This document shows, one piece after another, positions 33,882-43,833 of a stretch of DNA of 64,000 nucleotides. Source of the DNA: Sinorhizobium meliloti 4H41. GTDB lineage: Bacteria > Pseudomonadota > Alphaproteobacteria > Rhizobiales > Rhizobiaceae. Both the position numbers and the translations under genes were made by a program. Under the pieces are notes generated by a model that had not been told where the DNA came from, ran no database searches, and worked only from the letters and a program-made list of their open reading frames with translations. The stretch covers positions 1 through 64,000 of the forward strand of contig NZ_AQWP01000010.1 of the NCBI RefSeq assembly GCF_000375585.1. The letters are read 5' to 3'. Each line of letters begins with the position of its first letter. The stretch's first letter is position 1.

Positions 33882-35163
33882 GCGACCGATCCTTTGCACG
33901 CGTCCTCGGGTCGAGGCTGGTGATGTTATTCGGCTCCTCCGCTTCCGCCTGAGCGACTATGTCGCCGAGTTGCCCGCCATTCGCCGTCACGGCGCGCTGC
34001 ACTTCCAAGGCCTGCAGGAGCTCGGCCGCCGTAATGCGCTCGGCAAAGGGCAGCTTCTCCTCCTGCTTGCGGATGGCGCTGTGAACCGCGGCCAGAATGA
34101 AGACCAGCACGCCCGGCAGCAGGTCGATGGAAATGGCGCCTGCCCAGGCGGGAATGAAATCGGTCGCATAGCGCAGTACCGCCTCGGCGGATGAAAGCGG
34201 AACGAAACGCCGCTCCGCCACCGGCGCACGCGCCAGTATTTCGTCAGCCGCTTCGGAGAGGACCTTGGATTGCGCCGCCACCGAGGCTCGGACAGTCTCC
34301 ATCACCCGGTCCTGGCGATTGACGAGATCGGCATCGCCGCCGTCGGCCACGGGTGCGATGAAGCCGAGCGACAGGTCGTCTGCGGCACGGCGGATCGAAG
34401 GCGCGATCGAAGTCTGTCCGAGCGACGTTATGACGCCTGTGAGCGCCACCACTTCCGAGGAGAACTGATCGGCACGCGGTGCGACCGCACCCGGCGCGGA
34501 AACCAGCGTCCGCATCGTCTCGAGCCGCTTCTGCCCCTGGTTGAAAAGTACCGTCACCTGTTCGCGGGAGGCGTTGATACCATTTTCCAGATCCTTCATC
34601 TGAGCCGACATTTGCGACAGAAGCTGCACCACGCTTCCGGACCCCGTCGTGCCGGTGAGCGCCCCCGATTGCCGCTCCGAAGCGGCAAGCTGGGCGAAGC
34701 GTTCGGATGCGCGCTGGATATCGGGCAGCAGGCTCTGGGCCGCAAGCGCGTTCTGATGCGCCTGGTCCAGGTCGGCGGTATAATCCTCCACCGTTTCCGC
34801 AAGATGCTGTTCGAGCGCGGCGGAACCTGCCAGTGCCGCCGCATTGAGCCAGCTCGACATGGCGATGATCATAGCCGCACCCAGAGCCATCACGCCCAGC
34901 ATGGCGGCCCGGCCCGTATGGTGGGTCACATGCGGATAGAAGCGGGCCATATAGGACCAGAAGGCGTAGATACCGACGGAAACCGAGGCCGAATAGATGA
35001 TCGCCGCGAAGAAGACCGACGTCGGGGAGCCGTCGAGAATGCTGCGGACGCCGAGATAGGTATAGACGCCCGAGGCAAGCGCCAGCACCGCAAGTGCAAA
35101 ACGCGTCATGGTTTCCACGGCCGCAACACCGTCATGCAAACGTTGGGATGCGCCGAGGGCCAT
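33868..35163 (-). CDS. Membrane protein with long helical domain, function unknown
   Basis: This 431-residue protein has three or four membrane helices in its first 115 residues, a long, mostly helical soluble region (about 115-340) with heptad-like patterns and alanine/glutamine content typical of coiled coils, one more membrane helix (LLPGVLVFILAAV, about 370) and a charged tail. I do not recognise a named family. GAGGAG lies nine bases before the ATG at 35163. Overlap with the ClpP-like gene suggests that the two products act together at the inner membrane, perhaps as a scaffold and its peptidase-like partner, but this is inference only. Confidence 0.7.
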   Translation of the reverse strand: MALGASQRLHDGVAAVETMTRFALAVLALASGVYTYLGVRSILDGSPTSVFFAAIIYSASVSVGIYAFWSYMARFYPHVTHHTGRAAMLGVMALGAAMIIAMSSWLNAAALAGSAALEQHLAETVEDYTADLDQAHQNALAAQSLLPDIQRASERFAQLAASERQSGALTGTTGSGSVVQLLSQMSAQMKDLENGINASREQVTVLFNQGQKRLETMRTLVSAPGAVAPRADQFSSEVVALTGVITSLGQTSIAPSIRRAADDLSLGFIAPVADGGDADLVNRQDRVMETVRASVAAQSKVLSEAADEILARAPVAERRFVPLSSAEAVLRYATDFIPAWAGAISIDLLPGVLVFILAAVHSAIRKQEEKLPFAERITAAELLQALEVQRAVTANGGQLGDIVAQAEAEEPNNITSLDPRTRAKDRSHEDR

Positions 35164-35285
35164 GAGCACCATCTCCTCAGAGGAATGTATTCCTTAACAG
35201 AGAATGAAGAAACGGGCGGAATAAAGGCTGCCCGCAGGGCGAAGAACTGGGATGCCGGAAAGAACCTTCCCGGAAACCGGAGGCG

Positions 35286-36848
35286 TCATCGAACGAGGTA
35301 GCTCTCGACTGCGCCTATGCCCCGTAGCTCCAGCGCGCAACGGCGCTCGAGCGTCCATTGACTGCGCAGCGCGCGCTTCGTCGCCTCGGAGATCTGTATG
35401 CAATCGGCCACCCCCTGGGATTCGAGCCGGCTCGCTATGTTCACCGTTTCTCCCCACACGTCGTAGACGAACCGGAGCCGCCCGATCAGTCCGGCGACGA
35501 CTGGCCCCGTATGGATTCCGATCCGAACCCGAAAACGGTCGGGCCCGGCTTCCGTGTCCTGCAAGGATCGAAGCATGGACTTTCCGAGGGCCACGACCCG
35601 GTCGGCATGATCCGGCGCAGGCTCCGGGATCCCGCAGGCGGCCATATAGGCGTCTCCTATGGTCTTGATCTTCTCGACACGGTGCTGCTCCGTAAGCAGA
35701 TCGAACCTCCTGAACATTCCGTCCAGGCGCCTGACCAGATCGGACGCAGTCGATCTTGCTGCAATGGGCGAAAAGCCGACGATATCGGCAAATAGAATGG
35801 AGACCTCTTCGAAGCGGTCGGCGATGATCTCTTCGCCATCCTGCAGCCGCACAACGATCTGGTCGGGCAGGATCGCGCGAATGAGGGAATCCGCCCGCAG
35901 CTTTTCCGCTTTTATCTCCTGGAGGTAGCGATGCTCCCGGTCGAGCCAGCGCTTCTTCTCGAGCGTGGAATTGATCCGCGCGCGCAGAAGTATCGGATTG
36001 AAAGGCTTCGTCAGATAATCGTCGGCGCCGGCCTCGATGCAGCGGGCTACCGCCGTGACATCACTCAAGCCCGAGATCATGATGACCGGGACGTGCTTCC
36101 ATCGCTCCTCAGACTTCAATCGCGACAGCATCTCGATGCCGTTCATGTCCGGCATCAGAATGTCGAGCAGGATGAGGTCGAACTCGCCCTCGGCCAATTT
36201 CGCCAGCGCGGACAGTCCGGATTCGGCGGTGACCACGCGGTGACCTTCGCGCCGCAGCCGCCGGGACAGGAGATCACGATTGCTGGCCACGTCGTCGACG
36301 ACGAGGATCCTGCCCCCCTGCTCCGGCCATGCAATCTCTTGCGCCTTGAACAGAAGTCGCTCGAGCCCTGCCGCGTCGATTTCGGCGCGTTCCCCCGGTT
36401 GAAGCATCTCGACCGTTTCCCCGCGCGAAAGGCTGGCGAGGGCGTCGACCTGCCTCAGGAGCTCTGCCGCCGCCGACAGTATCACATGGAGGTCTTCCTT
36501 CAGCGCATGCTCCGGCGCATCGCCTGCCTCTTCGAGGATCATTTCGGAATAGCCTATGATGGCGTTGAGCGGTGTGCGCAGGTCGTGGCGGAGTCTTGCC
36601 TCCGCCTCCGCTTCTCCTTCCTCCAGAGCGCAGGCAGTGCCCTCGAGAAGGCGATCGATAAAGCCGTTCAGTTGCCTTGCTGCAGCACCGATCCGGTCGA
36701 GATCGCTCTTAATGTGGATCAAACCGAGATCCCGCGCCTGCTCGATCAGCAGTTCCTGGAAGCCCAGGATTGCCCGCGCCGGGCCGGCCAATCGCTGGGC
36801 CACGTGAGCGGCGATCGCCTGGTGCTGGAAGTCGTTGCCGGTGGTCAT
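35286..36848 (-). CDS. HisKA-like / REC / class III adenylate cyclase
   Basis: This 520-residue soluble protein has three parts. Residues 80-150 resemble a histidine-kinase dimerisation helix ([18 protein letters not shown]) but no ATPase domain follows. Residues 180-305 are a receiver domain (LVVDDVASNR, LLDILMPDMNG, YLTKPF). Residues 345-520 are a class III nucleotide cyclase with ILFADIVGFS, KIKTIGDAYMAACG, YDVWGETVNIASR; the Lys and Asp pattern fits adenylate rather than guanylate cyclase. The receiver would switch cAMP synthesis by phosphorylation. It follows the small response regulator by eight bases; AGGTGGGA precedes the ATG. Confidence 0.87.
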   Translation of the reverse strand: MTTGNDFQHQAIAAHVAQRLAGPARAILGFQELLIEQARDLGLIHIKSDLDRIGAAARQLNGFIDRLLEGTACALEEGEAEAEARLRHDLRTPLNAIIGYSEMILEEAGDAPEHALKEDLHVILSAAAELLRQVDALASLSRGETVEMLQPGERAEIDAAGLERLLFKAQEIAWPEQGGRILVVDDVASNRDLLSRRLRREGHRVVTAESGLSALAKLAEGEFDLILLDILMPDMNGIEMLSRLKSEERWKHVPVIMISGLSDVTAVARCIEAGADDYLTKPFNPILLRARINSTLEKKRWLDREHRYLQEIKAEKLRADSLIRAILPDQIVVRLQDGEEIIADRFEEVSILFADIVGFSPIAARSTASDLVRRLDGMFRRFDLLTEQHRVEKIKTIGDAYMAACGIPEPAPDHADRVVALGKSMLRSLQDTEAGPDRFRVRIGIHTGPVVAGLIGRLRFVYDVWGETVNIASRLESQGVADCIQISEATKRALRSQWTLERRCALELRGIGAVESYLVR

Positions 36849-36856
36849 TTTCCCAC

Positions 36857-37222
36857 CTATACCGCGAGCAGCTGCTCGATCTTGCGAACGAGTTTGGGCA
36901 AGTCGACCGGCTTGCTGTCGTAATCGTCGCATCCGGCTTCAAGGGCCATCTCCCGGTCGCTTGCCATTGCATGCGCCGTCAGGGCGATGACCGGTATTCC
37001 GGATGTCAGCGGATTGGCCTTGATCCGTCGTGTCGCTTCCCAGCCGTCCATCACCGGCAGGCTCATATCCATGAGGATCAGGTCCGGCTTTTCGGATGCG
37101 GCAAGTTCGACGCCGGCCTTTCCGTTTTCAGCAATCAGCACGTCGAAGCCCCGGCGAGACAGCCGCCGGGAAAGCATGTCGCGGTTCATTTCATTGTCTT
37201 CCACCAGAAGGATTCTCGTCAT
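36857..37222 (-). CDS. Single-domain response regulator (CheY/DivK type)
   Basis: This 121-residue protein is a lone receiver domain: LLVEDNEMNRDM holds the acidic pair, ILMDMSLPVMDG the phosphorylated aspartate (about residue 54), and SKPVDLPKL the conserved lysine. There is no output domain, so it should act by shuttling phosphate or by binding partners, like DivK. It lies 24 bases after the hybrid kinase gene and 8 bases before the cyclase gene, an obvious link between the two in a phosphorelay. Confidence 0.92.
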   Translation of the reverse strand: MTRILLVEDNEMNRDMLSRRLSRRGFDVLIAENGKAGVELAASEKPDLILMDMSLPVMDGWEATRRIKANPLTSGIPVIALTAHAMASDREMALEAGCDDYDSKPVDLPKLVRKIEQLLAV

Positions 37223-37246
37223 TTGCGGCTCTCCTCCTGCATATGT

Positions 37247-40000
37247 TCAGCCGTCCGCGAGGGCTTTGCCGACCGAAGCGCCCGTTCCGATCTGACGTTC
37301 GAGTGCCGCGACCAGCTGGGAGCGGCTGTTTGCGCCTTTGTTCACGACAGCGACCGCGCGGTCGCGCAACCATTTCAGCTCGTTTGCGGAGAGGTCCTTC
37401 GACGTGACCACCACCACCGGAATGTTCTGCAGCTCCGGAATCCTCTGCATTTCGCTGAGCGTCTGGAACCCATCCATTTCCGGCATCAGAAGGTCGAGCA
37501 GGACGAGACGCGGCAGAATCCGCTTCATCATTTCCAGTCCGCGGATCCCGTCGCCCGCTTCGTGTACGGTCCACTTTCTCTTGACCAGAATGCGCCTGAG
37601 AAACTCGCGGGAGGCCTGGTCGTCGTCGACGACCAGAACGTCGTGCTTGCCGCCCCCGAATGTCTCGATCGTCCGGACCAGCTTGTCGGTATCGATCGGC
37701 TTCGTCAGATATTCGACCGCGCCGAGCGAAAGACCCAGCTCGCGGTCTGCCAGGATCGTCGCCAGGATCACCGGGATCGTGCATAATTCGGGATCGTTCT
37801 TCAGAGCGCGCAGGACCGACCAGCCGTCCTGATGCGGCATGATGATATCGAGGATGATCGCGTCTGGCCGATGCTTGCGTGCGGCAGACAATCCTTCCTG
37901 TCCGTTCGATGCCTCGATCGAAGCGAGGCCCGCTTCCGCCAGTGCCTTTGCGATAAGGCTGCGGGCAGCCGGCTCGTCGTCGATGATGAGTGCGGTGCGG
38001 CCCGACCCGACCTGCGGTACGGGTTCGGCCGGCGGTCCGTCGGCCTCTCTCTCGCACTGCGCCGGCACCTCCATGGTGAACATGGAACCCTTGCCGAATT
38101 CGCTTTCGACGGTAACGACGCCGCCGATCATGCGGCAGAAGCTGCGCGTGATGCTCAAGCCCAGGCCCGTGCCGCCGTAGTTTCGGGTGGTTGAGGCATC
38201 CGCCTGGGTGAAGGCATTGAAAAGCCGTTCCTGCTGCTCCGGTGACATGCCGATGCCGGTGTCGGAGACCTGGAACACAAGCCAGTCGCGGTCCGATCTT
38301 TGCTCCCGCCGGACCCTCAGGGTCACTCGCCCGCCATTCGTGAACTTGGCCGCATTGCTGAGCAGGTTGAAAAGGTTCTGGCGCAGCTTGGTCTGGTCGG
38401 AATGCATCTCGCCGAGATCGGCTTCGAAGTCGTGCGTGAACTCGTTTCCGTTCCTGGCCATCAACGGCGCGACCGTCGCCGCAACGTCACGGAGCAGGTC
38501 GGCAACGCTGAAGGTCTCGAGGAAAACCTCCATCTTGTTCGCCTCGATCTTCGACAGGTCGAGAATGTCGTTGATGAGCGAAAGAAGATGGCGACCCGCG
38601 GACGCTATCTTGTCGAGGTCCGGGACGAGCTCCTCATCCTCGTGGTCGCGTGCCTCCTCTATCAGCATCTCGCTGTAGCCGATGATCGCATTGAGGGGCG
38701 TGCGCAACTCGTGGCTCATGGAGGCGAGGAACTGGCTCTTGGCCTCGTTTGCCGACTCCGCGTGGCTCTTCGCGCGCTCGAGTTCGACCTGCCGCTGCTT
38801 GAGCTCGGTGATGTCGGTGTAGACGGCGACCGTTCCGCCATCCGGAATCTTTCGTTTGCTGATGCGGACCCACTTGTCGCCGAACCGCTTCTCGTCAACG
38901 AGGCCGGCAGGGTCCCGATGCAGCCTTACGCGCTCGTCGACCCACTCTTGCGGCGACTTGCCTTCGAGATCCACCTGGCCCATCTCCAGGTTCTGCTCCA
39001 CGATTTCGCGGAAGCTCCTGCCGCGGAGCGTATTCGGCTTGTGGCTCGGGAAGATTTCGCAATATTTGCTGTTGGCGACCAGGATTCTGTCCTCGGAATC
39101 ATAGAGGACGAAGCCATCCGAAATCACCTCGAGCGCGGCTGCGATCGTCCGCCGCTGCCGCTCCGCTTCGTCTTCGAGTTTTTTCTTTTCGATGGCGCTT
39201 TCCCGGAAGAGCGAAAGCGTCCTTGCCATCGCTCCCAGTTCGTCGCCGCCCTCTTCGGGGATATCGACGTCGTAACGTCCCTCCGTCAGGTCGCCGATGA
39301 CGCGATTGAGGCGCCGCAGCGGGCCGACGATAGAGCGCAGGACGAGGAGCGTCAGCAGCGAACCGATCAACACCACGCCGCCCACCAGGATGGCCGCGGT
39401 CGTGGCTGTCTTCTCGGTTTGCACGACGACCTCGTTGCGGGCAGCTTCCGCCTCGGCCTTTACCTGTTCCACGAGCCTGTTGAGATCCGCATCGACCTTG
39501 CCGCTGTGGGTGCGCGCCTTTGCCAGCAAGGCGTTGCCGACGATGCGGTTGTCCTGGGTGTAACTGTCGGCGGCCTGCAGAGCCGTTTCGACATAGGCGT
39601 CGACTTCCGTACGAATTGCCTCCACCGCCTCGGGCGCGTGCTTTGCGAGGCCCGCCAACTGTTCCTGCAACCGTTCGCGGGCCTCGTCGGCGTTGCGCTG
39701 GGAGTTCATCAGCAGACTGACGGAGAGATCGGTCAGCCAATATCTGAGATCGCCGAATGCCACATGGGCCGATGCGGCCGATGCCGCCCGATCGAAGAGC
39801 TCCCTGGTTTCGGCCATGCGCTCGGCACTGCGATAAAGCGCCTGCGTGAGAAACAGGGACGAAAGGACAAGGCTGATCAGGCCGGCCGCGGTGAGCGCGG
39901 CCACGCGGGCAGAGATCGGCAGATCGGTGATCCGGCTGTCGAGCCTTTTCGCGGGCCGGGCGGCCTGTGTCGACCCGAGCTCATGCCCAAGCGCACTCAT
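37247..40000 (-). CDS. Hybrid sensor histidine kinase (HAMP-PAS-HisKA-HATPase-REC-REC)
   Basis: This 917-residue inner-membrane kinase has two membrane helices (about residues 30-55 and 200-225) enclosing a helical periplasmic domain. A HAMP domain, a PAS domain (about 290-400), the HisKA box [17 protein letters not shown] and an HATPase domain ([25 protein letters not shown]) follow. Two receiver domains end the chain: one with LIIDDEP and ILDIIMP, one with LVVDDDQ and [11 protein letters not shown]. Its start overlaps the upstream heme-c-type gene as ATGA, suggesting that this exported protein is its signal partner. The phosphate could pass to the following single-domain regulator and cyclase receiver. 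Confidence 0.9.
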   Translation of the reverse strand: MSALGHELGSTQAARPAKRLDSRITDLPISARVAALTAAGLISLVLSSLFLTQALYRSAERMAETRELFDRAASAASAHVAFGDLRYWLTDLSVSLLMNSQRNADEARERLQEQLAGLAKHAPEAVEAIRTEVDAYVETALQAADSYTQDNRIVGNALLAKARTHSGKVDADLNRLVEQVKAEAEAARNEVVVQTEKTATTAAILVGGVVLIGSLLTLLVLRSIVGPLRRLNRVIGDLTEGRYDVDIPEEGGDELGAMARTLSLFRESAIEKKKLEDEAERQRRTIAAALEVISDGFVLYDSEDRILVANSKYCEIFPSHKPNTLRGRSFREIVEQNLEMGQVDLEGKSPQEWVDERVRLHRDPAGLVDEKRFGDKWVRISKRKIPDGGTVAVYTDITELKQRQVELERAKSHAESANEAKSQFLASMSHELRTPLNAIIGYSEMLIEEARDHEDEELVPDLDKIASAGRHLLSLINDILDLSKIEANKMEVFLETFSVADLLRDVAATVAPLMARNGNEFTHDFEADLGEMHSDQTKLRQNLFNLLSNAAKFTNGGRVTLRVRREQRSDRDWLVFQVSDTGIGMSPEQQERLFNAFTQADASTTRNYGGTGLGLSITRSFCRMIGGVVTVESEFGKGSMFTMEVPAQCEREADGPPAEPVPQVGSGRTALIIDDEPAARSLIAKALAEAGLASIEASNGQEGLSAARKHRPDAIILDIIMPHQDGWSVLRALKNDPELCTIPVILATILADRELGLSLGAVEYLTKPIDTDKLVRTIETFGGGKHDVLVVDDDQASREFLRRILVKRKWTVHEAGDGIRGLEMMKRILPRLVLLDLLMPEMDGFQTLSEMQRIPELQNIPVVVVTSKDLSANELKWLRDRAVAVVNKGANSRSQLVAALERQIGTGASVGKALADG

Positions 40001-40755
40001 TTGAACAAGACGATGCTGATGGCACCGCCCAGATCGCCGGCCTTGCCGCCTTCCTTCGGATAGCCGGTGACGTCGATTTCACCCTTCGGCGAACCGTGAC
40101 AGGAAAGACAGGACTCCGTGTAATATTCCGGCAGCAGCATCCGGAACGCCGGGCGGCCGTTCACCTGCGTCACTTCCGTATAGAGTTCACCCTTCGGCCT
40201 CTGCGGATCCGAGAAGACCTCGTTGATGACCCGGGCCTCCCAAGCATCGGGAAGCGACTTGCGGTTGCGCACCAGAACCTCCGGCGCCGTGACCCGGACC
40301 AGCGCCTCATTGCCCGCCTTGACGGCAAATTTCTCGTTCATCAGACGCGCGAAAATGGCCGGGACGAAACCCTTGAACCCGATCCCGGGGCGGTTTATGT
40401 CGTCCTGCTCTTCATTCACGACTTCCCGCATCGCCTCGATCTGCGCCTGGAGAAGCTTGCGGTCGCGATCGCCGAGATCATTCGAGATCAACGGATGGCC
40501 GGTGCGCTCGCCATAAAGGGCGATCGCTTCGGCCGTGAACCGCTCGCCGTCGAGTTTCTTGTCTCCGATTGCCGGGTCATTGATGAGCGACTGGTAATTC
40601 GAAAGGACGTTTCGGGCGGCTCGCAATAACTCGGCAAGCCGCGTCCCGGTCGCGACGTCATCGGCCTCCTCGGCAGCAAGCGAAGGTGCGAAGAGCGCGC
40701 AACCGCACAATAACGTGACGATGCAGTTTCGCGCCAGGGCTGCAAGAGCTTCCAT
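39997..40755 (-). CDS. Exported Tll0287-like (DUF3365) protein with heme-c motif
   Basis: This 252-residue protein has a signal peptide (about residues 1-28) and a Tll0287-like (DUF3365) domain, ending with one heme-c attachment motif CLSCH at about residues 216-220 (in [13 protein letters not shown]). Such domains occur in PAS/heme-c sensory proteins. The protein has no output domain of its own. It is the first gene of the hybrid-kinase operon and overlaps the kinase gene by four bases, so it may sense redox state, oxygen, NO or a small ligand in the periplasm and pass it to the kinase. I chose the ATG at 40755; the TTG at 40782 is unlikely. Confidence 0.8.
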   Translation of the reverse strand: MEALAALARNCIVTLLCGCALFAPSLAAEEADDVATGTRLAELLRAARNVLSNYQSLINDPAIGDKKLDGERFTAEAIALYGERTGHPLISNDLGDRDRKLLQAQIEAMREVVNEEQDDINRPGIGFKGFVPAIFARLMNEKFAVKAGNEALVRVTAPEVLVRNRKSLPDAWEARVINEVFSDPQRPKGELYTEVTQVNGRPAFRMLLPEYYTESCLSCHGSPKGEIDVTGYPKEGGKAGDLGGAISIVLFK

Positions 40756-40877
40756 TTTCTTACCCCCCAGGAGGAAGCGCAAGCCGAGAGGATACCACAG
40801 GAGGGCGCGTGGAAGGAGTCACCAGTAGTCGTCGCTCTCGCGCTTTCGCGCTCAAGCCTTCATCAGACCGACGTGAA

Positions 40878-42797
40878 TCACTGCATATCGATGCGGGCAG
40901 CCGCATAAGCGGGCAGGTCGAGGATGTCGCTTTGGTGCGCTTTCGCCTCCAGTTCCTCCGCGCCATCGCGCAACCAGGTCTCGTCGAGGAGCGTAAGGCT
41001 ACGCGCGCCGGCCTCGGGAAGCATCACCCGTTGCAGATCGGGTGTGAGATTGGCAAGCAACAAGGTACTCGTTCCATTCAACGCCGCACCAAGGCCGGCA
41101 ACGCATTCGGGCGCGGATGTTTCGACCGCGATCCGCATGCCGTCCGACAGCTGCGCGAGCCAGGTCAGGACATGAGACAGCGGTCTCGTCCGACCGGCTT
41201 CGACGGGCTCCCCGGCGCTGACGATCAGCCCGAATGGTCCCGTAAGCGTCGAAAGCGTCAATAGCTCGGGCTCCGCATCGGCAACCGTCGCGGCATAGGC
41301 AAGCGTCCAGGCAGCGCCGAAGAGCGCGTTATGTCGGGGGTCCCGCGCCGCCATGGCGATCCGCTTGCCGAACGGATTGTCCTTCGTCGCGCTGCCATAG
41401 GGGTTCTGGCGCATGGCAATCGTGGAGGGACCTATGCGATAGGGCTTCGCGCCATAGATCGCGCGGACGGACCGGGTTACGTCCCGCAACGCCTCGAAGG
41501 TCTGCATCACGCTCGTGTCGTCGGCCGCATGGACGATCGGGCTGGTGCAGTGGGTGACGTAGGAAAGTCCTTCGGCGGGCACCCGCTTACGGTTGAGCTC
41601 GGTGAAATAGCTGAACATGCCGCCGCCGAGCGGCACGCCCGGAAACGCCTTCCGAGCGGCCGCATAGATGTCTTCGAGCGGCGGGCAGTCCGGCCAGACG
41701 CTACCGGGCGGCGTCGACTGCCGGTCGACCGAGGGAGAGACGGCCAGGCTTGCGAGGTCGAGGCCGCTCTGGCGCACAAGCTGCGCGATCTCGCCGAGTT
41801 CCGCATCGAGGGGTCGCTTGCATGGAACGAAACATTCGAGTGTCACCGCACAGCCCGACGCGTCGGCCACGCTTCGGAAGTGCCGAAGGTCAGTCAGACC
41901 GTGGCCGGCATCCGGGTCGAAATGGCAGACGAGGTGCCGTGCGCCGACCTGCTTCAGAAGCCCCGCATTGTCCAGCTCTTCGGCTGCAGCGTCCGGCCGC
42001 AGGCCGATGCCGATCTCGGGCAATCTTCCCGCATCGCGCCTGAGCGAAAGGCGAATTTTGCCTTGGCTGCGCTCTTCCAGCTCGGCGGTGTCCTCAGCCG
42101 CGAGAATCGAAAGCGTCACGCCCTGGTGCACCGTCTCACCCGCCTTCAGCAGATAGGGCCAGGGCAGTTCCAGCGGGCGCACGTAGGTCTTGTAGGAGCC
42201 GTCGGTCCAGTTCCGCTGGTCCTCCATCTCGAACACGTCGCCGGCGAAGCGGCACTCGGCCTTGATGCCGGGCGAAACTTCGTGGGTAATCGCGGCGATG
42301 TCCATGAACGGCTGCCAGGGCTCGATGAGGTCCGGGAAGACCGACCGTTCGACCGTGCCGTCTCCATGCTCCACCTGGACCGGCCGCCCGGCCAGACCGA
42401 CGATCGGATGCAGGACGGCGAAGCCGGCGCGCGCCGTTTCGAAATCGCGATCCGGCGTGAAGCGCGCGCCGAAGACGAGGCGGTCGGGCTTCAGGTCGAT
42501 AGTGGCGCTGCAATCGAGAAGAGCCCCATCCGGCGACCGGAACCTGGCGGAGTACCGAACGACTGTCCCGGCCCGGCCCTCCTCAAATGTCAGGTCGCGG
42601 ATTTCCGCCTCGCAGGTGCCCCAATCCCGGTCTCGGACGAGAAAGGAGATGGCCCTGAGTACCTCCTTGCCGGCAAAGCGGATCGTGCGCAGATTGCCGC
42701 TAACGAAATCGGCGCTCAAGCGGCCCGCCTCGATCCTGCGCGCCTCCGGCTCCTTCTCGTCGGTGCCGAAGAGGAGAAAGGCACGGGAGACCGTCAT
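40878..42797 (-). CDS. apnL: D-apionate lactonase
   Basis: This 639-residue protein lacks a signal peptide and has no widely known catalytic motif that I can point to; an N-terminal beta-rich domain is followed by a barrel-like part with HFDPDAGHG, ECFVPCKRP and GGMFSYFTELNR. The assignment rests on its size and its place next to apsD, apnO and a pentose-type ABC transporter, the arrangement described for D-apionate lactonase ApnL in apiose pathways. It would hydrolyse D-apionolactone made by ApsD to D-apionate. The ATG overlaps the apsD stop as ATGA, making this the last gene of the operon. Confidence 0.75.
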   Translation of the reverse strand: MTVSRAFLLFGTDEKEPEARRIEAGRLSADFVSGNLRTIRFAGKEVLRAISFLVRDRDWGTCEAEIRDLTFEEGRAGTVVRYSARFRSPDGALLDCSATIDLKPDRLVFGARFTPDRDFETARAGFAVLHPIVGLAGRPVQVEHGDGTVERSVFPDLIEPWQPFMDIAAITHEVSPGIKAECRFAGDVFEMEDQRNWTDGSYKTYVRPLELPWPYLLKAGETVHQGVTLSILAAEDTAELEERSQGKIRLSLRRDAGRLPEIGIGLRPDAAAEELDNAGLLKQVGARHLVCHFDPDAGHGLTDLRHFRSVADASGCAVTLECFVPCKRPLDAELGEIAQLVRQSGLDLASLAVSPSVDRQSTPPGSVWPDCPPLEDIYAAARKAFPGVPLGGGMFSYFTELNRKRVPAEGLSYVTHCTSPIVHAADDTSVMQTFEALRDVTRSVRAIYGAKPYRIGPSTIAMRQNPYGSATKDNPFGKRIAMAARDPRHNALFGAAWTLAYAATVADAEPELLTLSTLTGPFGLIVSAGEPVEAGRTRPLSHVLTWLAQLSDGMRIAVETSAPECVAGLGAALNGTSTLLLANLTPDLQRVMLPEAGARSLTLLDETWLRDGAEELEAKAHQSDILDLPAYAAARIDMQ

Positions 42798-43828
42798 CCG
42801 AGAACCTCCGCGAGTGAAACGGTCCGCCCTTCCGCCGCGCTCAGATAGGAGGCCTCGACCAGGGCGAAGGTCTCGAGATTGTCGCGGCCGGACGTATCCG
42901 GCTCGCGTCCGGCCCGCAAGGCTTCGATCCAATGCTGCTGGATCAGCGCGACGCTCTCCTGAATGTTGTGCCAGGGAGGCGACGCCCAGGAAAGGACGGG
43001 CGGTTCCACATTCGTCAGCTTGGTAGCCCCCTTCGCGTGAACGGCAAGGTGATAGCCCTGCGTTAGCCGCAAGGTGCCCTTGCTCCCGTCCACCTCCACG
43101 AGGGTCTCGGGAAAGGGCTCGATCGGCAGCCTGGTCGCGTAGCTGCAGTCGACGATCGATGTGATCCCCCCGTCATGGTCCAGGAGCATCGTCGCGACGT
43201 CCTCGCCGGCAATCGCCGGATTGACCCGGCGCGTGCGCGCGGTCACCGCCGTCGCATCACCGAAGATGTAGCGCGCGACGTCGAGCGCATGAATGCCGAG
43301 ATCCTCGATGATGAAGCGTTTGCCCGTTGCGAGATAGGGCTGGCCGGAGAACACGTCGTAACCCGATCGGAAGCTTATCCGCCCCCAGAACACCTCGCCG
43401 ATCGCGCCGCTGTCGATCGCCGCCTTTACCGCCCGTATCGGCGACTGCCAGCGGAAATTCTCGTGAACCATGAACGCCACGCCTGATTTCGCGCAAGCCG
43501 AGACCATTGCCTTGGCGTCCGCCATGGTGGGCGCGATCGGCTTCTGACAGATCGTCGCGACCCCGTGTCGCGCGGCCATTTCCACCAGCGCCCGGTGACT
43601 TCCCACGGTCGTGGCGATGTCGACGAAATCGAAGCCGCCATCGGCAAAAAGGTCCTCGGCCGAGGTGTAGCGCCGCTGAATGTCGAACGCGTCGCCGACC
43701 GCCTTCAGCCTCTCGGGATCCCGATCGCAGATGGCCACGATGCGCGCCCCTTCGGCGTCACGCCAGCCGTGCATCTGGTTGACTGCGAAGAACCCGCAGC
43801 CGATCAGCGCGCCTTTGAGGTCTGTCAT
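42794..43828 (-). CDS. apsD: D-apiose dehydrogenase (Gfo/Idh/MocA family)
   Basis: This 344-residue oxidoreductase has an N-terminal Rossmann motif (LIGCGFFAVNQMHGW) and the family catalytic features CQKPIAP (the lysine of the EKP motif), ENFRWQ and DLGIHALDVARY with the conserved histidine. Its context, between a sugar ABC permease and an apnL-like gene, indicates ApsD, which oxidises D-apiose to D-apionolactone with NAD(P). The ATG at 43828 has AAGGGG at good spacing; a GTG at 43837 overlapping the permease stop is the alternative. Without context it could only be called a sugar dehydrogenase. Confidence 0.83.
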   Translation of the reverse strand: MTDLKGALIGCGFFAVNQMHGWRDAEGARIVAICDRDPERLKAVGDAFDIQRRYTSAEDLFADGGFDFVDIATTVGSHRALVEMAARHGVATICQKPIAPTMADAKAMVSACAKSGVAFMVHENFRWQSPIRAVKAAIDSGAIGEVFWGRISFRSGYDVFSGQPYLATGKRFIIEDLGIHALDVARYIFGDATAVTARTRRVNPAIAGEDVATMLLDHDGGITSIVDCSYATRLPIEPFPETLVEVDGSKGTLRLTQGYHLAVHAKGATKLTNVEPPVLSWASPPWHNIQESVALIQQHWIEALRAGREPDTSGRDNLETFALVEASYLSAAEGRTVSLAEVLG

Positions 43829-43833
43829 GCCCG

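Noticed and set aside
38300-40063. A 587-codon plus-strand open frame
   Set aside because: It is antisense to the hybrid kinase gene and low in recognisable domains; the kinase on the other strand has complete motifs.
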